A stretch of DNA of 64,000 nt from Bradyrhizobium barranii subsp. barranii (GTDB lineage Bacteria; Pseudomonadota; Alphaproteobacteria; Rhizobiales; Xanthobacteraceae), in contig NZ_CP086136.1 in NCBI RefSeq assembly GCF_017565645.3, positions 2,494,001 through 2,558,000 on the forward strand, in the 5' to 3' direction. Below, piece after piece: positions 17,687 to 26,525 of this stretch (position 1 is its first letter; each line of letters opens with the position of its first letter). Under the pieces are notes generated by a model. It searched no databases and was not told the origin of the DNA. It saw only the letters and a program-made list of their open reading frames with translations. The position numbers and the translations under genes were made by a program.

Positions 17687-17984
17687 ATGAAAAGTACAAC
17701 GGTGCTCGGGGCGGCCCTCGGGGCAGCGATGTTGTGCTTGGCGCCCGTGTCGTTTCATTGGTCACCAGCCGGGACTATCGTTATCTCCCTCGACAAAGCT
17801 GACGCTCGTGTCGGTCGTCCGCTCACACCTGGCAGCGTTGCGGGGGTTCATAGGCGAGTGCATCGGCGCGCGTATCGTGGCGCGGGTGCTATGGAGCTGC
17901 TGTAGGCGCAGCTGCCGTCGGAGCAGGGCCACGGGAGCGTACCACCGGCAATGCGGTTATTATCCAAATCGTCCGAGCTATTGA
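17687..17984 (+). pseudogene. Small secreted RVGRPLTP-family protein, frameshifted
   Basis: The first frame (MKSTTVLGAALGAAMLCLAP signal, then ARVGRPLTPGSVAGVHRRVH) stops at 17905. The sequence continues in a second frame (GCYGAAVGAAAVGAG, about 17888-17930) and ends in a third (TGAYHRQCGYYPNRPSY, TGA 17982-17984). The combined reading parallels the intact relative at 25508, which also has ARVGRPLTPxSVAGV followed by a Gly/Ala/Tyr-rich tail. Two indels, near 17885 and 17932, are needed. It is probably a dying gene in the FixK-box operon starting at 17313. Confidence 0.7.
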
Positions 17985-18004
17985 GCGCGACGTCGCATCC
18001 AGCG

Positions 18005-18018
18005 TTGATCTACGTCAA
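18005..18018. promoter_or_regulatory. FixK/FNR box (TTGATCTACGTCAA)
   Basis: TTGAT-N4-GTCAA, one mismatch to the palindrome. Its centre is 87 bp before the ATG at 18098. It starts 20 bp after the end of the preceding pseudogene. Confidence 0.65.
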
Positions 18019-18097
18019 CATCACCCACTCTACTTTCCACCCACAAGTGCTTGCCGCGATGCATCTCTATCGGTTCGCGGCGAAAGGGAGGATCACC

Positions 18098-18361
18098 ATG
18101 CATCGGACAAAGAGTTTGTCGATCGAGTCAGCGACAGTTGCCGGGATTGCCGCCAGCGTCCTGCTGGGGTTGGGGGGTCTCACGCTCAATCCAACGCCAG
18201 CCAAGGCGGTCGTGTATTGCCAGTACGTTGAATATCCGGTGGGGTGCGTTGCAAGGGCTGGCGTCGTGCTCAGGCCTCGTCCGGTGGCGCGCGCTGCCGT
18301 CCGTCATAACGCAGGGGGCAATGCAAACGGCGGCGTCAATCGCGTTGGGGTGCGGCGGTAG
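18098..18361 (+). CDS. Small secreted protein with YCQYVEYPVGC motif
   Basis: 87 residues from MHRTKSLSIESATVAGIAAS; a GGGAGG site 7 bp before fixes the start, although the frame opens at 17951. The signal peptide ends near TPAKA (residues 1-37). The short mature part has a two-cysteine motif VVYCQYVEYPVGCVAR and a Val/Pro/Arg-rich end (VVLRPRPVARAAVRH … VNRVGVRR). Similar exported proteins of unknown role occur in Bradyrhizobium. The FixK box at 18005 suggests the same low-oxygen control as its neighbours. Confidence 0.7.
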   Translation: MHRTKSLSIESATVAGIAASVLLGLGGLTLNPTPAKAVVYCQYVEYPVGCVARAGVVLRPRPVARAAVRHNAGGNANGGVNRVGVRR

Positions 18362-18557
18362 GGCAGTGTGTCTGTGCCGCATTGTTGAAAAGATGCAGCC
18401 GCCTCAATTGCGGCACGGGACTCAGCCATTGATTCGCTCGGTAATCCAGCGTTCGTCGGCTTGTCCACGATCCCTTAGAACTCACACCTGGATCGGCCAA
18501 CGATGGGGGTGCAAGGGCGCTTGGTCCCCATCCGGGCGCCCTTGTGCTGCGAGAGGC

Positions 18558-18752
18558 CTAGGCTCCGCGCCAGACGCGCAACACGCCCTCGCGAAAGCCG
18601 CCGACGAAATGATCGGACGTATCCGATGGCAGAATTTGGCTGAGATCATCGAACGAGCCGCTCACCATGGTCGCAAGCTCATGTGCTGAAGCATGCTCCG
18701 CCCATCGGCGCCCCAGCTCTAAACCCCGTTGGCGATCTTCCTCTGCGTCCAT
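18558..18752 (-). CDS. Short hypothetical protein
   Basis: 64 residues (MDAEEDRQRGLELGRRWAEH … SDHFVGGFREGVLRVWRGA). The acidic start, balanced composition and helical pattern look like a real protein, and the C-terminal GFxxGxLxVW pattern recurs in short rhizobial proteins. No ribosome binding site stands out and no domain is recognised. It is next to a membrane protein on the same strand, with a GC-rich hairpin (around 18778-18812) between them. Confidence 0.45.
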   Translation of the reverse strand: MDAEEDRQRGLELGRRWAEHASAHELATMVSGSFDDLSQILPSDTSDHFVGGFREGVLRVWRGA

Positions 18753-18946
18753 CGTCTCGGCTATCTTGCGCGTTAGCCGGCCCCGACGAAGTTGCTGACC
18801 GCGCCGGGGCCTTCTACGTTCTCGCCAAGCTTAGGAAGCTTGGGGGCTGGAAAGATCGGCGAGGCGTATCGTAGGGAAGCACAAACCCGGTGCGTGGCTA
18901 GTGCACTTTGTGCCAATGCGAAGCGGATGACCGGCATCCGTCGTTT

Positions 18947-19402
18947 CTATTGGCTGCCTCCAAGGGCACGCCCCAGTCGTTCCAGTTTGACGCAGAATAG
19001 CGCGAACAGCGACGCCATGAGTTGCAGCCCGCGACGGAACATGAGCCAGAGATCGGCGCCGTGATTGATCTCGGGCAAATGTCTGAAGAACACGACGCCG
19101 AACAGTGAGCCACCGAAAATGAAAGCAAGGCGCCCCAGAAACAGAAACAGGTGGCTCAGGATTGGGTTCGAGCGCTGAGGGGGAAGCGGAACGCATCGAA
19201 GGCGATACCAATAGGCGACTTGCATCGCAACGATCATGATTGGCGCTGCAAGATTGTCAGACCGTTCGAAAGGTAGCTGCTCACCGGGATAGGTCATCAA
19301 GTGCCTAAATTCGGGCAGACCGTCCAAGATTATAAATAGCGCTCCCGTCAGTTGACCCAGGAGAAGAAGCAAATAGAGGGCTCTCGATTTCAAGTTCGTC
19401 AT
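18947..19402 (-). CDS. Four-helix integral membrane protein of unknown function
   Basis: 151 residues from MTNLKSRALYLLLLLGQLTG; a longer start at 19444 is possible but adds a polar stretch that would not suit an inner-membrane N-terminus. Hydrophobic helices lie at about 6-26, 55-75, 90-115 and 125-145, with YWYRLRCVPLPPQ between the second and third. No known family is recognised. The gene lies at the edge of the inverted block, about 150 bp from the IS66 end at 19550. Confidence 0.6.
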   Translation of the reverse strand: MTNLKSRALYLLLLLGQLTGALFIILDGLPEFRHLMTYPGEQLPFERSDNLAAPIMIVAMQVAYWYRLRCVPLPPQRSNPILSHLFLFLGRLAFIFGGSLFGVVFFRHLPEINHGADLWLMFRRGLQLMASLFALFCVKLERLGRALGGSQ

Positions 19403-19549
19403 GCCAAACACCCGTGAAAGCTTGCTGTCAGCGCGGCTGTGCACGAAGGCGTCCTGTATTGGGTCTGGTGACGGCCCGCCGCGTTAAATTGGCACAAACT
19501 GCATAGCGCAAAGTCACATAGCTGCATCGCGGCTTCCCCTGATTGTATC

Positions 19550-21424
19550 GTAAGCGGAGCTTTTCTCCCATTTGATCTGAACTGGAAGCGAGTGGGCGAA
19601 CGGATTGTCGCGACGCCAGCTGCGGCGAACTGACTCAGACCCGACAACCTGTTTCGCGCGGGGCTTTGGGATGATAGCTTGCGGATGTGCCGCCGTCCCC
19701 CATTGATCCCGCCCGTCTTGCAGCGCTGCCCGCCGATGTGCGCGCGCTCTTCCGCGCGCAGGAAGCGATGATTGAAGCCGAGCGTCGTCGCGCAGACGAT
19801 GAATGCTCGGCGCGCCTTCATGTCGAGAGTGAACTGGCTGCGTCCAAAGAGAGCGTCGAACGCCTCGAACTGCTCGTGAAGGAGTACGAGCGCGCACGTT
19901 TCGGTAAACGCTCGGAGAAGTTCAATCCCGATCAGATGCAACTGGTTCTCGAGGACATCGAGATTGCCATCGCCGAAGTCCAGGAACGCCAGGACGATCG
20001 TGCGCGCCGCGCCGGCACGGCGCCGTCCAGCCGCCGGACCAGGCGCGCTGCCCGTGCCTTTCCCGCGCACCTGCCGCGCATCGAGCAGGTGATCGAACCC
20101 GAGAACCTCGAGTGTCCCTGCGGCTGCGGCCGGATGGTCCAGATCGGCGAGGATCGCTCCCGCCGTCTCGATGTCATGGCCGCCCAGTATCGTGTGATCG
20201 AGACGGTGCGACCGCGCTACGCCTGCGCAAAGGGCTGCACCGGTGTTGCTCAGGCGCCGGCGCCCGCCCATCTCGTGGAGGGTGGCATCCCCACCGAGGC
20301 GCTGCTGGCGCAGGTGGCGGTCGCCAAGTTCAGCGAGCACATGCCACTCTATCGTCAGTCGCAGGTTCTGGCTCGGCATGGCATCTTCATCGATCGCGCC
20401 GTTCTGGCAGACTGGATGGGAACGGTCGCCTTCCACCTCGCGCCGCTGGTCGAGCGCATGAGCGTCGTGATGAAGCAATCGGGCCGCTTGTTCATAGACG
20501 AGACCAGGGCGCCTGTGCTCGATCCGGGCCGGGGCCGAACGAAGACCGGCTATCTGTGGGCTGTCCTGCGCGACGATCGCGGCCACGGCGGCGCTGATCC
20601 ACCAATCGTGGTCTACCACTACGCGCCAGGACGCGGTGGTGACCATGCTGAGCGCATCCTCGAGGGCTTCGACGGCATCCTTCAGGTCGACGGATACCAG
20701 GGCTATCATCGGCTCGCACGGCCCAAGCGCAAAGGCGGCGTGCCGCTGCGGCTGGCCGCATGTTGGTCCCACTCAAGGCGCAAGATCATCGCAGCGACTC
20801 CGAAAGCCGGCTCACCCATCGCCGAAGCCGTTCTCGCGCGCATCGCCGCACTCTATGCGATCGAGAAGGAGATCCGTGGCGCCGACGCCCCGGCTCGGCA
20901 AACGACCCGTAACGAGCGATCACGGCCGCTCGTCGCTGAACTCGAGAGGTTTCTGCGCGAGCAAGCCGCTCGCCTGTCGCCGGGCAGCGAGATGGGCAAG
21001 GCGATCGCCTATCTCCTGAACCATTGGGATGGCCTCACCTTGTTTCTCGACGATGGTTGCGTTGAGATGGACACCAATCCCGTCGAAAATCAAATCAGGC
21101 CGCTGACTCTGACGCGTAAAAATAGTTTATTTGCTGGTCACGACGAAGGTGGTCGTTCATGGGCGCGCATAGCTTCGCTCATCGCCACCTGCAAAATCAA
21201 CAGCGTGGAGCCCTACGTCTGGATGAAAGCGACGCTCAAGGCGATCGCAACCGGTCACCCGCAGTCCCGGATCGACGAGCTCCTGCCCTGGTCGTTCGGC
21301 CGCACCTCGTAATTCTCCGTCGTTGCCGCCTCCATACCCCCCGCCAACGATTTGCAAACACGTTGATCAACAGACTGCAATCCCCACGCCAAACCTTTGC
21401 GAGTGGGACGCGAACGTCGCTTAC
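19550..21424 (+). mobile_element. IS66 deletion derivative (tnpC only)
   Basis: The ends are GTAAGCGGAGC at 19550 and …GTCGCTTAC at 21424. The 27-bp left end is followed directly by the last codons of tnpB (LNWKRVGERIVATPAAAN), so tnpA and nearly all of tnpB are missing compared with the copy at 1974-7097. The right flank GATAAAGT (21425-21432) is the complement of ACTTTATC beside the other copy. The left flank (…ATTGTATC) has no partner, which fits end-swapping between copies. Confidence 0.92.
19687..21312 (+). CDS. tnpC: IS66-family transposase TnpC (second copy)
   Basis: The 541 residues are identical, apart from one visible Val/Leu difference near residue 18, to the copy at 2086-3711, and the same zinc-binding and DDE motifs are present. 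The start is GTG (19687). Without tnpA and tnpB on this element it would depend on proteins supplied by another IS66. Its near identity to the first copy makes the pair an efficient substrate for homologous recombination. Confidence 0.95.
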   Translation: MPPSPIDPARLAALPADVRALFRAQEAMIEAERRRADDECSARLHVESELAASKESVERLELLVKEYERARFGKRSEKFNPDQMQLVLEDIEIAIAEVQERQDDRARRAGTAPSSRRTRRAARAFPAHLPRIEQVIEPENLECPCGCGRMVQIGEDRSRRLDVMAAQYRVIETVRPRYACAKGCTGVAQAPAPAHLVEGGIPTEALLAQVAVAKFSEHMPLYRQSQVLARHGIFIDRAVLADWMGTVAFHLAPLVERMSVVMKQSGRLFIDETRAPVLDPGRGRTKTGYLWAVLRDDRGHGGADPPIVVYHYAPGRGGDHAERILEGFDGILQVDGYQGYHRLARPKRKGGVPLRLAACWSHSRRKIIAATPKAGSPIAEAVLARIAALYAIEKEIRGADAPARQTTRNERSRPLVAELERFLREQAARLSPGSEMGKAIAYLLNHWDGLTLFLDDGCVEMDTNPVENQIRPLTLTRKNSLFAGHDEGGRSWARIASLIATCKINSVEPYVWMKATLKAIATGHPQSRIDELLPWSFGRTS

Positions 21425-21824
21425 GATAAAGTTCGGTCGAGATGTCGTAGTGGTGGCGGGCGTGGGCGGCGGCAAGCCCGATCGGATTGGCTTGATGTCA
21501 GCGGCGCAGACCACGCCACACCCGTCGCATCAGCTTCTGTGAGCTGTACGAATAAAGCCCGGCCCGGTTGACCGAGAACAGCAGCAGAAAATCTTGGATT
21601 TCGTTACTGTCCTCCAACGTCAGTTTGCCGTCCATATAGGCTTCGGCGGCGTATAATTCCGGATTGATGAACAGTTTGTAGTAGAGCTTGCGATCGTGGA
21701 GACGGATGGCGACCTCGGGGCCGGGCTGGCATTCGCCGAAGACATGGACCGTGCCCTCAGCGTCACGGACTCGCAGAGTGCCTTGTCGTATGAAGCGTCG
21801 GAGCAGATCGGACAACAAACGCAC
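21425..21824 (-). pseudogene. cfa: Cyclopropane-fatty-acyl-phospholipid synthase, 5' part
   Basis: The N-terminal part of the same CFA synthase whose 3' part is at 7098-7938: MRLLSDLLRRFIRQGTLRVR, then LYYKLFINPELYAAEAYMDG and DFLLLFSVNRAGLYS, ending HHYDISTELY at the IS66 end. An in-frame TGA (21498-21500) after RGLRR is a second lesion; TGG at that codon would give an unbroken frame. The terminal 8 bp ACTTTATC (minus strand) repeat those at 7098-7105. Joined through a single ACTTTATC the two parts read …ELYRLFLDD… without gap. Confidence 0.93.
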
Positions 21825-22393
21825 GTGACAGCCTCCGTGGCCCCCGCAGGTCTATTCAATAAGGTACGCGAAACAGCGCACGGCGATCCGATTCAAACGG
21901 ATCTTGGTTGTTGTCCAAGTCCAGTCCGTTCGTCGGGGACACGCGGGTACTGCGGCATTGCTAACGAAAATCGCAAGGGATAATCGCCTCCACGTCTAAA
22001 GCCATGCTTGCAGTACAGGCATTCCTCTCCCTTTACCTTGCGATTTTTTTGAGGGTGGCAAGTTGTCGGAAGAAGTCCAGCTTTGGCTGAGCAGGGCTTC
22101 CAAGCACTTTGGCGCCTGGGGCCACATCCGATATTACGCCCGCTTGCGCTCCAATCTCTGCACCCTGACCGATCCGGACATGGCCCGCCATACCGGCTTG
22201 TCCCCCGACGCGGACAAAATCCTCTAGCCCGTCCTATTCGTGAGAGTGCGGCTTTTGGGCCCGATTGATGCGGCCGCACATCTTGTCTGACGAGGCGCAC
22301 AGGATTGCCTTCGGCTTTTCGCCGCCTGACGACCGGTACTTTGCAACGCGCTTGAGGGATGGGTTGGGCGAACGGGGGCGGACGCCCCGCCGG

Positions 22394-23737
22394 TCAAGGA
22401 CCGAGCGGCAGCAGCGCGCCGGGCAAGCCGCAGATCAGGTCGGCTTCGGGACATGCCGCGGCAAACGCAAGGCGAATGCGGCTCGTGGTCTCGACGACAC
22501 GGGCGGCGATTTTCAAGAGCCGAAGACGCAGCGTCGCGAACTCGGCAGCGGCCAATTCCCGGGCTTTGGGAATGGCGTCGCGCACGGTCAGCATCAGCCA
22601 ATAAGCGGCCGTATGGAGCACGAGACGGACCTGGTTGGCGAGCGCCGAACGGCAGCTGGTGCGATCGGAGGCGAGCTGCGTCTTATGCAGCTTGATCAGA
22701 TTCTCGGCTTGGCCGCGCGCGCAATACAGGCTGTCGTAGATCCACTCGGCCGAGCCGACATCGAGGCTGGTGACGACGAAGCGGATGTCGAGGCCGAGCA
22801 TCGTCGCCTCAATACGGGCGACAGTGCGCCGTTCGCGATCCCAGGACTTTGCCTTGTGGCGCGTCTCGGTATAGCCACGCAGAACCGGCAGGTTCTCGAT
22901 GGCGCGTCGCGTGCGGATGTCGTCGGCGACCTCGTCGACTTTTCTGGCGAGAGGCTTGGTGCCGGACAGACCGAAGATGTAGTCGATGCCGTTGGTCTCG
23001 CACCACGCCATGGCCTCCGGCCGGGCATAGTGCCCGTCGCCACGGAACGTAATTTGCGTGTTGTGCCATCGCGTCCGGATATGCCGTACCAGGCGGCGCA
23101 GATGGGCACGCACCTCGACGCCGCCCGGCGTCTTGCCGGGCCGCAGCACGACGGCCACGGGCCGGCTCTTCTCCGTGTCGTAGACGTGGATCGGCAGGAA
23201 GCAGCGTTCGTCATAATGAGCGTTGAACAGCGAGAGCTGCTGATGGCCGTGGACGACGTCGCAGGTATCATCGATGTCGAGCGTGACGGATGCCGGCTCG
23301 TGGGGGTAGCTATCCATCCATGCGTCGACCAAAATGTAGGTCAGCCGGATCACGTCGCGCAGGCGCGGAGCATTCTCCAGCCGCGACAGCGTCGGCTGGG
23401 AACACAAATCCCGGCCCGTGTCCGGCAGCCGTCCGCAGGCCAGTTTGAATGCCGGATCGGACCTCAGATGATCGAGGTCGTCGGCGTCCTCGTAGCCGCA
23501 GCAGATCGCGAACATGCGAGCGCGGAGCATATCGACCAGGCTGTGCACGACCCGCGTCGGATCGCGCCGATCCGGGAACACCCGGGCCAGATTGTTGGCC
23601 AAACCGAGACGCCGCTCGGCCATCGCCAGAAGCATCACGCCCCCGTTCGAGGTTAGGCGCCCACCATCGAAGGCAGCTGTGACTTTCTTGGCGTGAACGG
23701 CTGGAAACGAGAAGGGCGGAATCGTATCGTCGGTCAT
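22394..23737 (-). CDS. IS1380-family transposase
   Basis: 447 residues from MTDDTIPPFSFPAVHAKKVT, the family's usual length. The DDE core is visible as SVTLDIDDTCDVVHGHQQLS (first Asp pair), ITFRGDGHYARPEAMAW, and the C-terminal YCARGQAENLIKLHKTQLAS with the glutamate followed by RTSCRSALANQVRLVLH. The frame is intact. It is the sole gene of the element that disrupts lpxD. Confidence 0.93.
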   Translation of the reverse strand: MTDDTIPPFSFPAVHAKKVTAAFDGGRLTSNGGVMLLAMAERRLGLANNLARVFPDRRDPTRVVHSLVDMLRARMFAICCGYEDADDLDHLRSDPAFKLACGRLPDTGRDLCSQPTLSRLENAPRLRDVIRLTYILVDAWMDSYPHEPASVTLDIDDTCDVVHGHQQLSLFNAHYDERCFLPIHVYDTEKSRPVAVVLRPGKTPGGVEVRAHLRRLVRHIRTRWHNTQITFRGDGHYARPEAMAWCETNGIDYIFGLSGTKPLARKVDEVADDIRTRRAIENLPVLRGYTETRHKAKSWDRERRTVARIEATMLGLDIRFVVTSLDVGSAEWIYDSLYCARGQAENLIKLHKTQLASDRTSCRSALANQVRLVLHTAAYWLMLTVRDAIPKARELAAAEFATLRLRLLKIAARVVETTSRIRLAFAAACPEADLICGLPGALLPLGP

Positions 23738-23844
23738 GGCGGGCGTGGCGTTCGCGGTTGGAGGTGATGGGGTTGGCTTCGCAACCGAATCCTACGCCGC
23801 ATCAGCGCTTTACCCCTCAGGCGCACTCTTACGAATAAGACGGG
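23728..23844. repeat. IS1380 right end, copy A
   Basis: This is the terminus belonging to the intact transposase gene. It is ~90% alike, over its full length, to 24057-24193, except that copy B carries about 16 extra bases (ACCACGCTCGCCAGC region). Confidence 0.8.
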
Positions 23845-24056
23845 TTAAGTTGAAGAAAGATTGAGTGACTCCCGATCATTTCTGTGCCGAAACGTGGAGT
23901 CGCGGTCGTGCCGCGTCCAAAGAAACCGGCGCGAGCGGCCTATTAGACGCGGTAGGTGATCAGCCTCCGAAACGAGACTATCAAGCATGAAGAGATCGAG
24001 CGCGAGGCAGAGGTTTTATTTGTGTTGAATTCTTGCTTCTCGATAGTGGTCTGAAA

Positions 24057-24193
24057 TCGTATCATCGGTCATGGCGGGCGTGGCGTTCGCGGTTGAAGGT
24101 GATGGGGTGGCTTCGCAACCGAATCCTACGCCGCATCAGCGCTTTACACCACGCTCGCCAGCCTCTCAGGCGCCCTCTCGCGAATAAGACGGG
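24057..24193. repeat. IS1380 right end, copy B (touches lpxD)
   Basis: It begins inside the transposase start region (TCATCGGTCATGGCGGG) and ends with the terminal repeat next to CTAG. It has no transposase attached. It is probably what is left of an older IS1380 at this site after a second copy inserted in or recombined with it. Confidence 0.8.
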
Positions 24194-25433
24194 CTAGCAC
24201 GGTGGAGCCCGAAATGCCGACCTGAGCGACAATGACACAACACCGGCCGAGGATCACGTTGTGGCCGATCTGCACCAGGTTATCGAGACGGGATCCAGCG
24301 CCGATCACTGTGTCGCGCGATGATCCTCGATCAATCGTGGTATTGGCACCGACCTCAACATCGTCTTCCAGAATTGCCCGGCCAAGCTGGGGGATCGAAA
24401 GAAATCCATCTCCGGTGCAGGCGAATCCAAACCCTTCCTGCCCGATGCGGGCGCCGGGATGGACGTAGACGCGCGACCCCAGCATCGCGTGACTCAAGCT
24501 CACATGCGCGCCTATGCGACAATCTCGCCCGACGATCACGCCGCTTCCGATAACCGCGCAAGGACCGATCCGAGCGCGAGGTCCTATCTCTGCTCCTGCC
24601 TCAATCACAGACAACGGCCCGACCTCCGCCGACGGATCGACGAGAGCCTCCTCCGCGACGATTGCAGAACGGTGGATGCCGGGAGAAACCGGCGGTACGG
24701 GATAGAACAGCGCAGCGACACGCGCCCACGCAGCGTACGGCTCGGCCGTTACGATCGCTACCGTCCTAAAAGGCACTCGCGCTGCCATATCAGGATGCAC
24801 GATCACAGCACCGGCGAGTGTCTGTTTGAGCGCCGATGCATAACGTCGGTTATCCAGAAAGCTCACTTCATTGGGGCCAGCTGTTTGCAGGGGAGCCACG
24901 CCTTCGAACAGCAGATCGCGCTCGTCAGCAATCCCACGTGCCTCTCCCGCAACGGCTGCCAGAGAATGCGGCCCACTTCGGCGAAAGAACCTCGCGTTTC
25001 CCGTGGTTGCTTCGACCATATCCCGCTCCCCGCCCAAGGCTTGGGACTATCTCTAAAGCTGCAAACTAGGCAATCGCCGATCTATCGCCGAGGCCGGCGA
25101 GCGTGAGACCCATTCAAGCTAAAACCCTCAGCGTGAGGTCGCTGGACGACATCCGCGCAGACTTTCGCACTCGCGCATTCTCGAACGAATTCAATGTTCC
25201 CAAAAGCGGCAGCCTGATGTCCGAAACGGGGTTTCGCAGACCAGATCTTAGCTTCGTCAAACGCTTCTGCCACGAAGCCAAGCAGACTTTAAGTGAACGA
25301 ACGTTAGATTCACGTGACTAGGTCAGGCGGAGTTGGTCGCGTGAACCTGCATCGAAGGTACAATGCGGTTCATGATCAGAGGACGGACACAACATCTCGG
25401 CAATGCCGGATTCATAAAATTCTCTTGCAAGCT

Positions 25434-25447
25434 TTGATCTGGATCAG
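25434..25447. promoter_or_regulatory. FixK/FNR box (TTGATCTGGATCAG)
   Basis: TTGAT-N4-ATCAG, centred 68 bp before the ATG at 25508. The remainder of 25020-25433 shows no convincing gene. Confidence 0.72.
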
Positions 25448-25507
25448 CCCAGCTAAGAGCGTGCGAAACGAGCGTATCGTGGCAGGTTGTACAAAAGGAG
25501 AAAGTCG

Positions 25508-25984
25508 ATGACCTACGTAAGTAAGGCTGCCCTTGCTGCTTCCGCCTTCGTATGTGCGGCAATGTTCTCCCTCGGCTGGTCTGAGCAAGGCGGGGTTTCG
25601 CTCTCAGTTGAGAGCGCTCAGGCGCGGGTCGGTCGTCCGCTGACCCCCGTGAGCGTTGCGGGTGTTGCGCGTCGCCATAATCGGCGAGCTATGTACGGAT
25701 ACGGGTATGGCGCGGGTGTCGCAGGTGCCGCCGCGGTCGGCACGGCTACCGCTGTCGCCGCTTCCTCAAACTGGGGATGGGGCAACAACAATTGGGGCAA
25801 CGCTTACGCGGCTCAAACTGATCCTCACTTTGGGCAACCGCTCTACCCTCACAGAGCCTACTATGGACATAGTCCTTACTACGGTTACGCCGGATGGGAC
25901 GACTATTCGACGCGCAACAGCCTTAAGTGCCACCCGGGAGGCATGATCAAGCTTGACGACGGCCAGATGTACTACTGCCAGTAG
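25508..25984 (+). CDS. Secreted Gly/Tyr-rich RVGRPLTP-family protein
   Basis: 158 residues from MTYVSKAALAASAFVCAAMF, with AAAGGAG at the right distance. After the signal peptide it has QARVGRPLTPVSVAGVARRH, a Gly/Ala/Tyr/Asn-rich region (residues about 60-105), a run of HRAYYGHSPYYGYAGW, and a C-terminus with two cysteines (LKCHPGGMIKLDDGQMYYCQ). It is the intact relative of the broken gene at 17687. The function is unknown; the composition suggests a surface or periplasmic protein. A FixK box precedes it and a hairpin follows. Confidence 0.72.
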   Translation: MTYVSKAALAASAFVCAAMFSLGWSEQGGVSLSVESAQARVGRPLTPVSVAGVARRHNRRAMYGYGYGAGVAGAAAVGTATAVAASSNWGWGNNNWGNAYAAQTDPHFGQPLYPHRAYYGHSPYYGYAGWDDYSTRNSLKCHPGGMIKLDDGQMYYCQ

Positions 25985-26040
25985 GAGCTGTTGGCAGTTG
26001 CACAGTACGGACAATGAGACAGTCGATCTCGCCAAGCAAA

Positions 26041-26064
26041 CGGCCCCGGACCATGCCGGGGCCG
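26041..26064 (+). terminator. GC-rich hairpin after the Gly/Tyr-rich gene
   Basis: CGGCCCCGG (26041-26049) pairs with CCGGGGCCG (26056-26064), and GCAAA before and TTTGC after extend the stem. There is no strong T-run, so it may be an attenuator or RNA-stabilising stem rather than a full terminator. Confidence 0.5.
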
Positions 26065-26180
26065 AGGTTTGCGGAGCTGATCGTCCTGCCAGCGTTGATG
26101 CGCAGATGGTAAGTCGTTCGCATCTTGCCTTGGCTGAGTTGATCCGGACATCGCCAAGGGGCGCGACTGAGGAGGAGAGA

Positions 26181-26525
26181 ATGAAACGCGTCATGCTAAC
26201 CACGATCATTCTCGTGTTTGGGACAGATGGGGCTCGCGCCGAGGTCCCGGCTGCCCAGTGTTCGTCGTACTACATTTCGGAAATCAATCTCGTATCGACG
26301 GCCGATACCGAAGCCGGGCATGTTCAGACCTTCGTCGCATTCGGCCTCTCGAGAGAGGAGGCGGAGAAGAACGCCTTAGGGTCCTGCTCGCGCATCAGCT
26401 TTGACTTGCAGACTTGCCTGGATTCAGATCGCATTTCAGGTCTTAATGTCGCTTCGGATGCCCCAGGCAATTCGCTTCATCTGAAATACATGAAGGCCGT
26501 AAAGCGCATCACCGGTTGCAGCTAG
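26181..26525 (+). CDS. Small secreted protein, cysteine-containing
   Basis: 114 residues from MKRVMLTTIILVFGTDGARA, with AGGAGGAGAG just before. After the signal peptide it has AAQCSSYYISEINLVSTADT, a helix (LSREEAEKNALGSC), and further cysteines (LQTCLDSD, RITGCS), suggesting disulfides in the periplasm. It resembles short DUF-type exported proteins with an AxxxAxxxC pattern, but no family can be named. It lies downstream of the FixK-box gene at 25508 and could share some read-through. Confidence 0.62.
   Translation: MKRVMLTTIILVFGTDGARAEVPAAQCSSYYISEINLVSTADTEAGHVQTFVAFGLSREEAEKNALGSCSRISFDLQTCLDSDRISGLNVASDAPGNSLHLKYMKAVKRITGCS

Larger units (their letters stand above)
22228..24193 (-). 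mobile_element. IS1380-family element with a duplicated right end
   Basis: The left end CCCGTCCTATTCGTGAGAG starts at 22228. Matching ends, read on the minus strand, lie at 23844 (CCCGTCTTATTCGTAAGAG) and again at 24193 (CCCGTCTTATTCGCGAGAG). The whole block is flanked by CTAG (22224-22227 and 24194-24197). The complete element is 22228-23844 (1617 bp), followed by 212 bp of unrelated sequence and a second ~137-bp copy of its right end. Confidence 0.88.
22033..25019 (-). pseudogene. lpxD: UDP-3-O-acylglucosamine N-acyltransferase interrupted by IS1380
   Basis: LpxD adds the second acyl chain in lipid A synthesis. The 5' part (25019-24194) starts MVEATTGNARFFRRSGPHSL, has the LpxD N-domain (NEVSFLDNRRYASAL) and left-handed hexapeptide repeats, includes the catalytic-type His in VQIGHNVILG, and stops at GISGSTVL. 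The 3' part (22227-22033) resumes EDFVRVGGQAGMAGHVRIGQ and ends LDFFRQLATLKKIAR. The flanking CTAG is duplicated. The gene is not in the usual bamA-fabZ-lpxA setting, so it may be an extra copy. Neither half is functional alone. Confidence 0.9.

Noticed and set aside
1966..19549. A target duplication for the second ancestral IS66 (flanks at 1966-1973 and 19542-19549)
   Set aside because: CGTCGAAC and ATTGTATC do not match in either orientation, so only the cfa pair is supported.
22265..23656. 463-residue plus-strand ORF
   Set aside because: Antisense to the IS1380 transposase, which has clear catalytic motifs.
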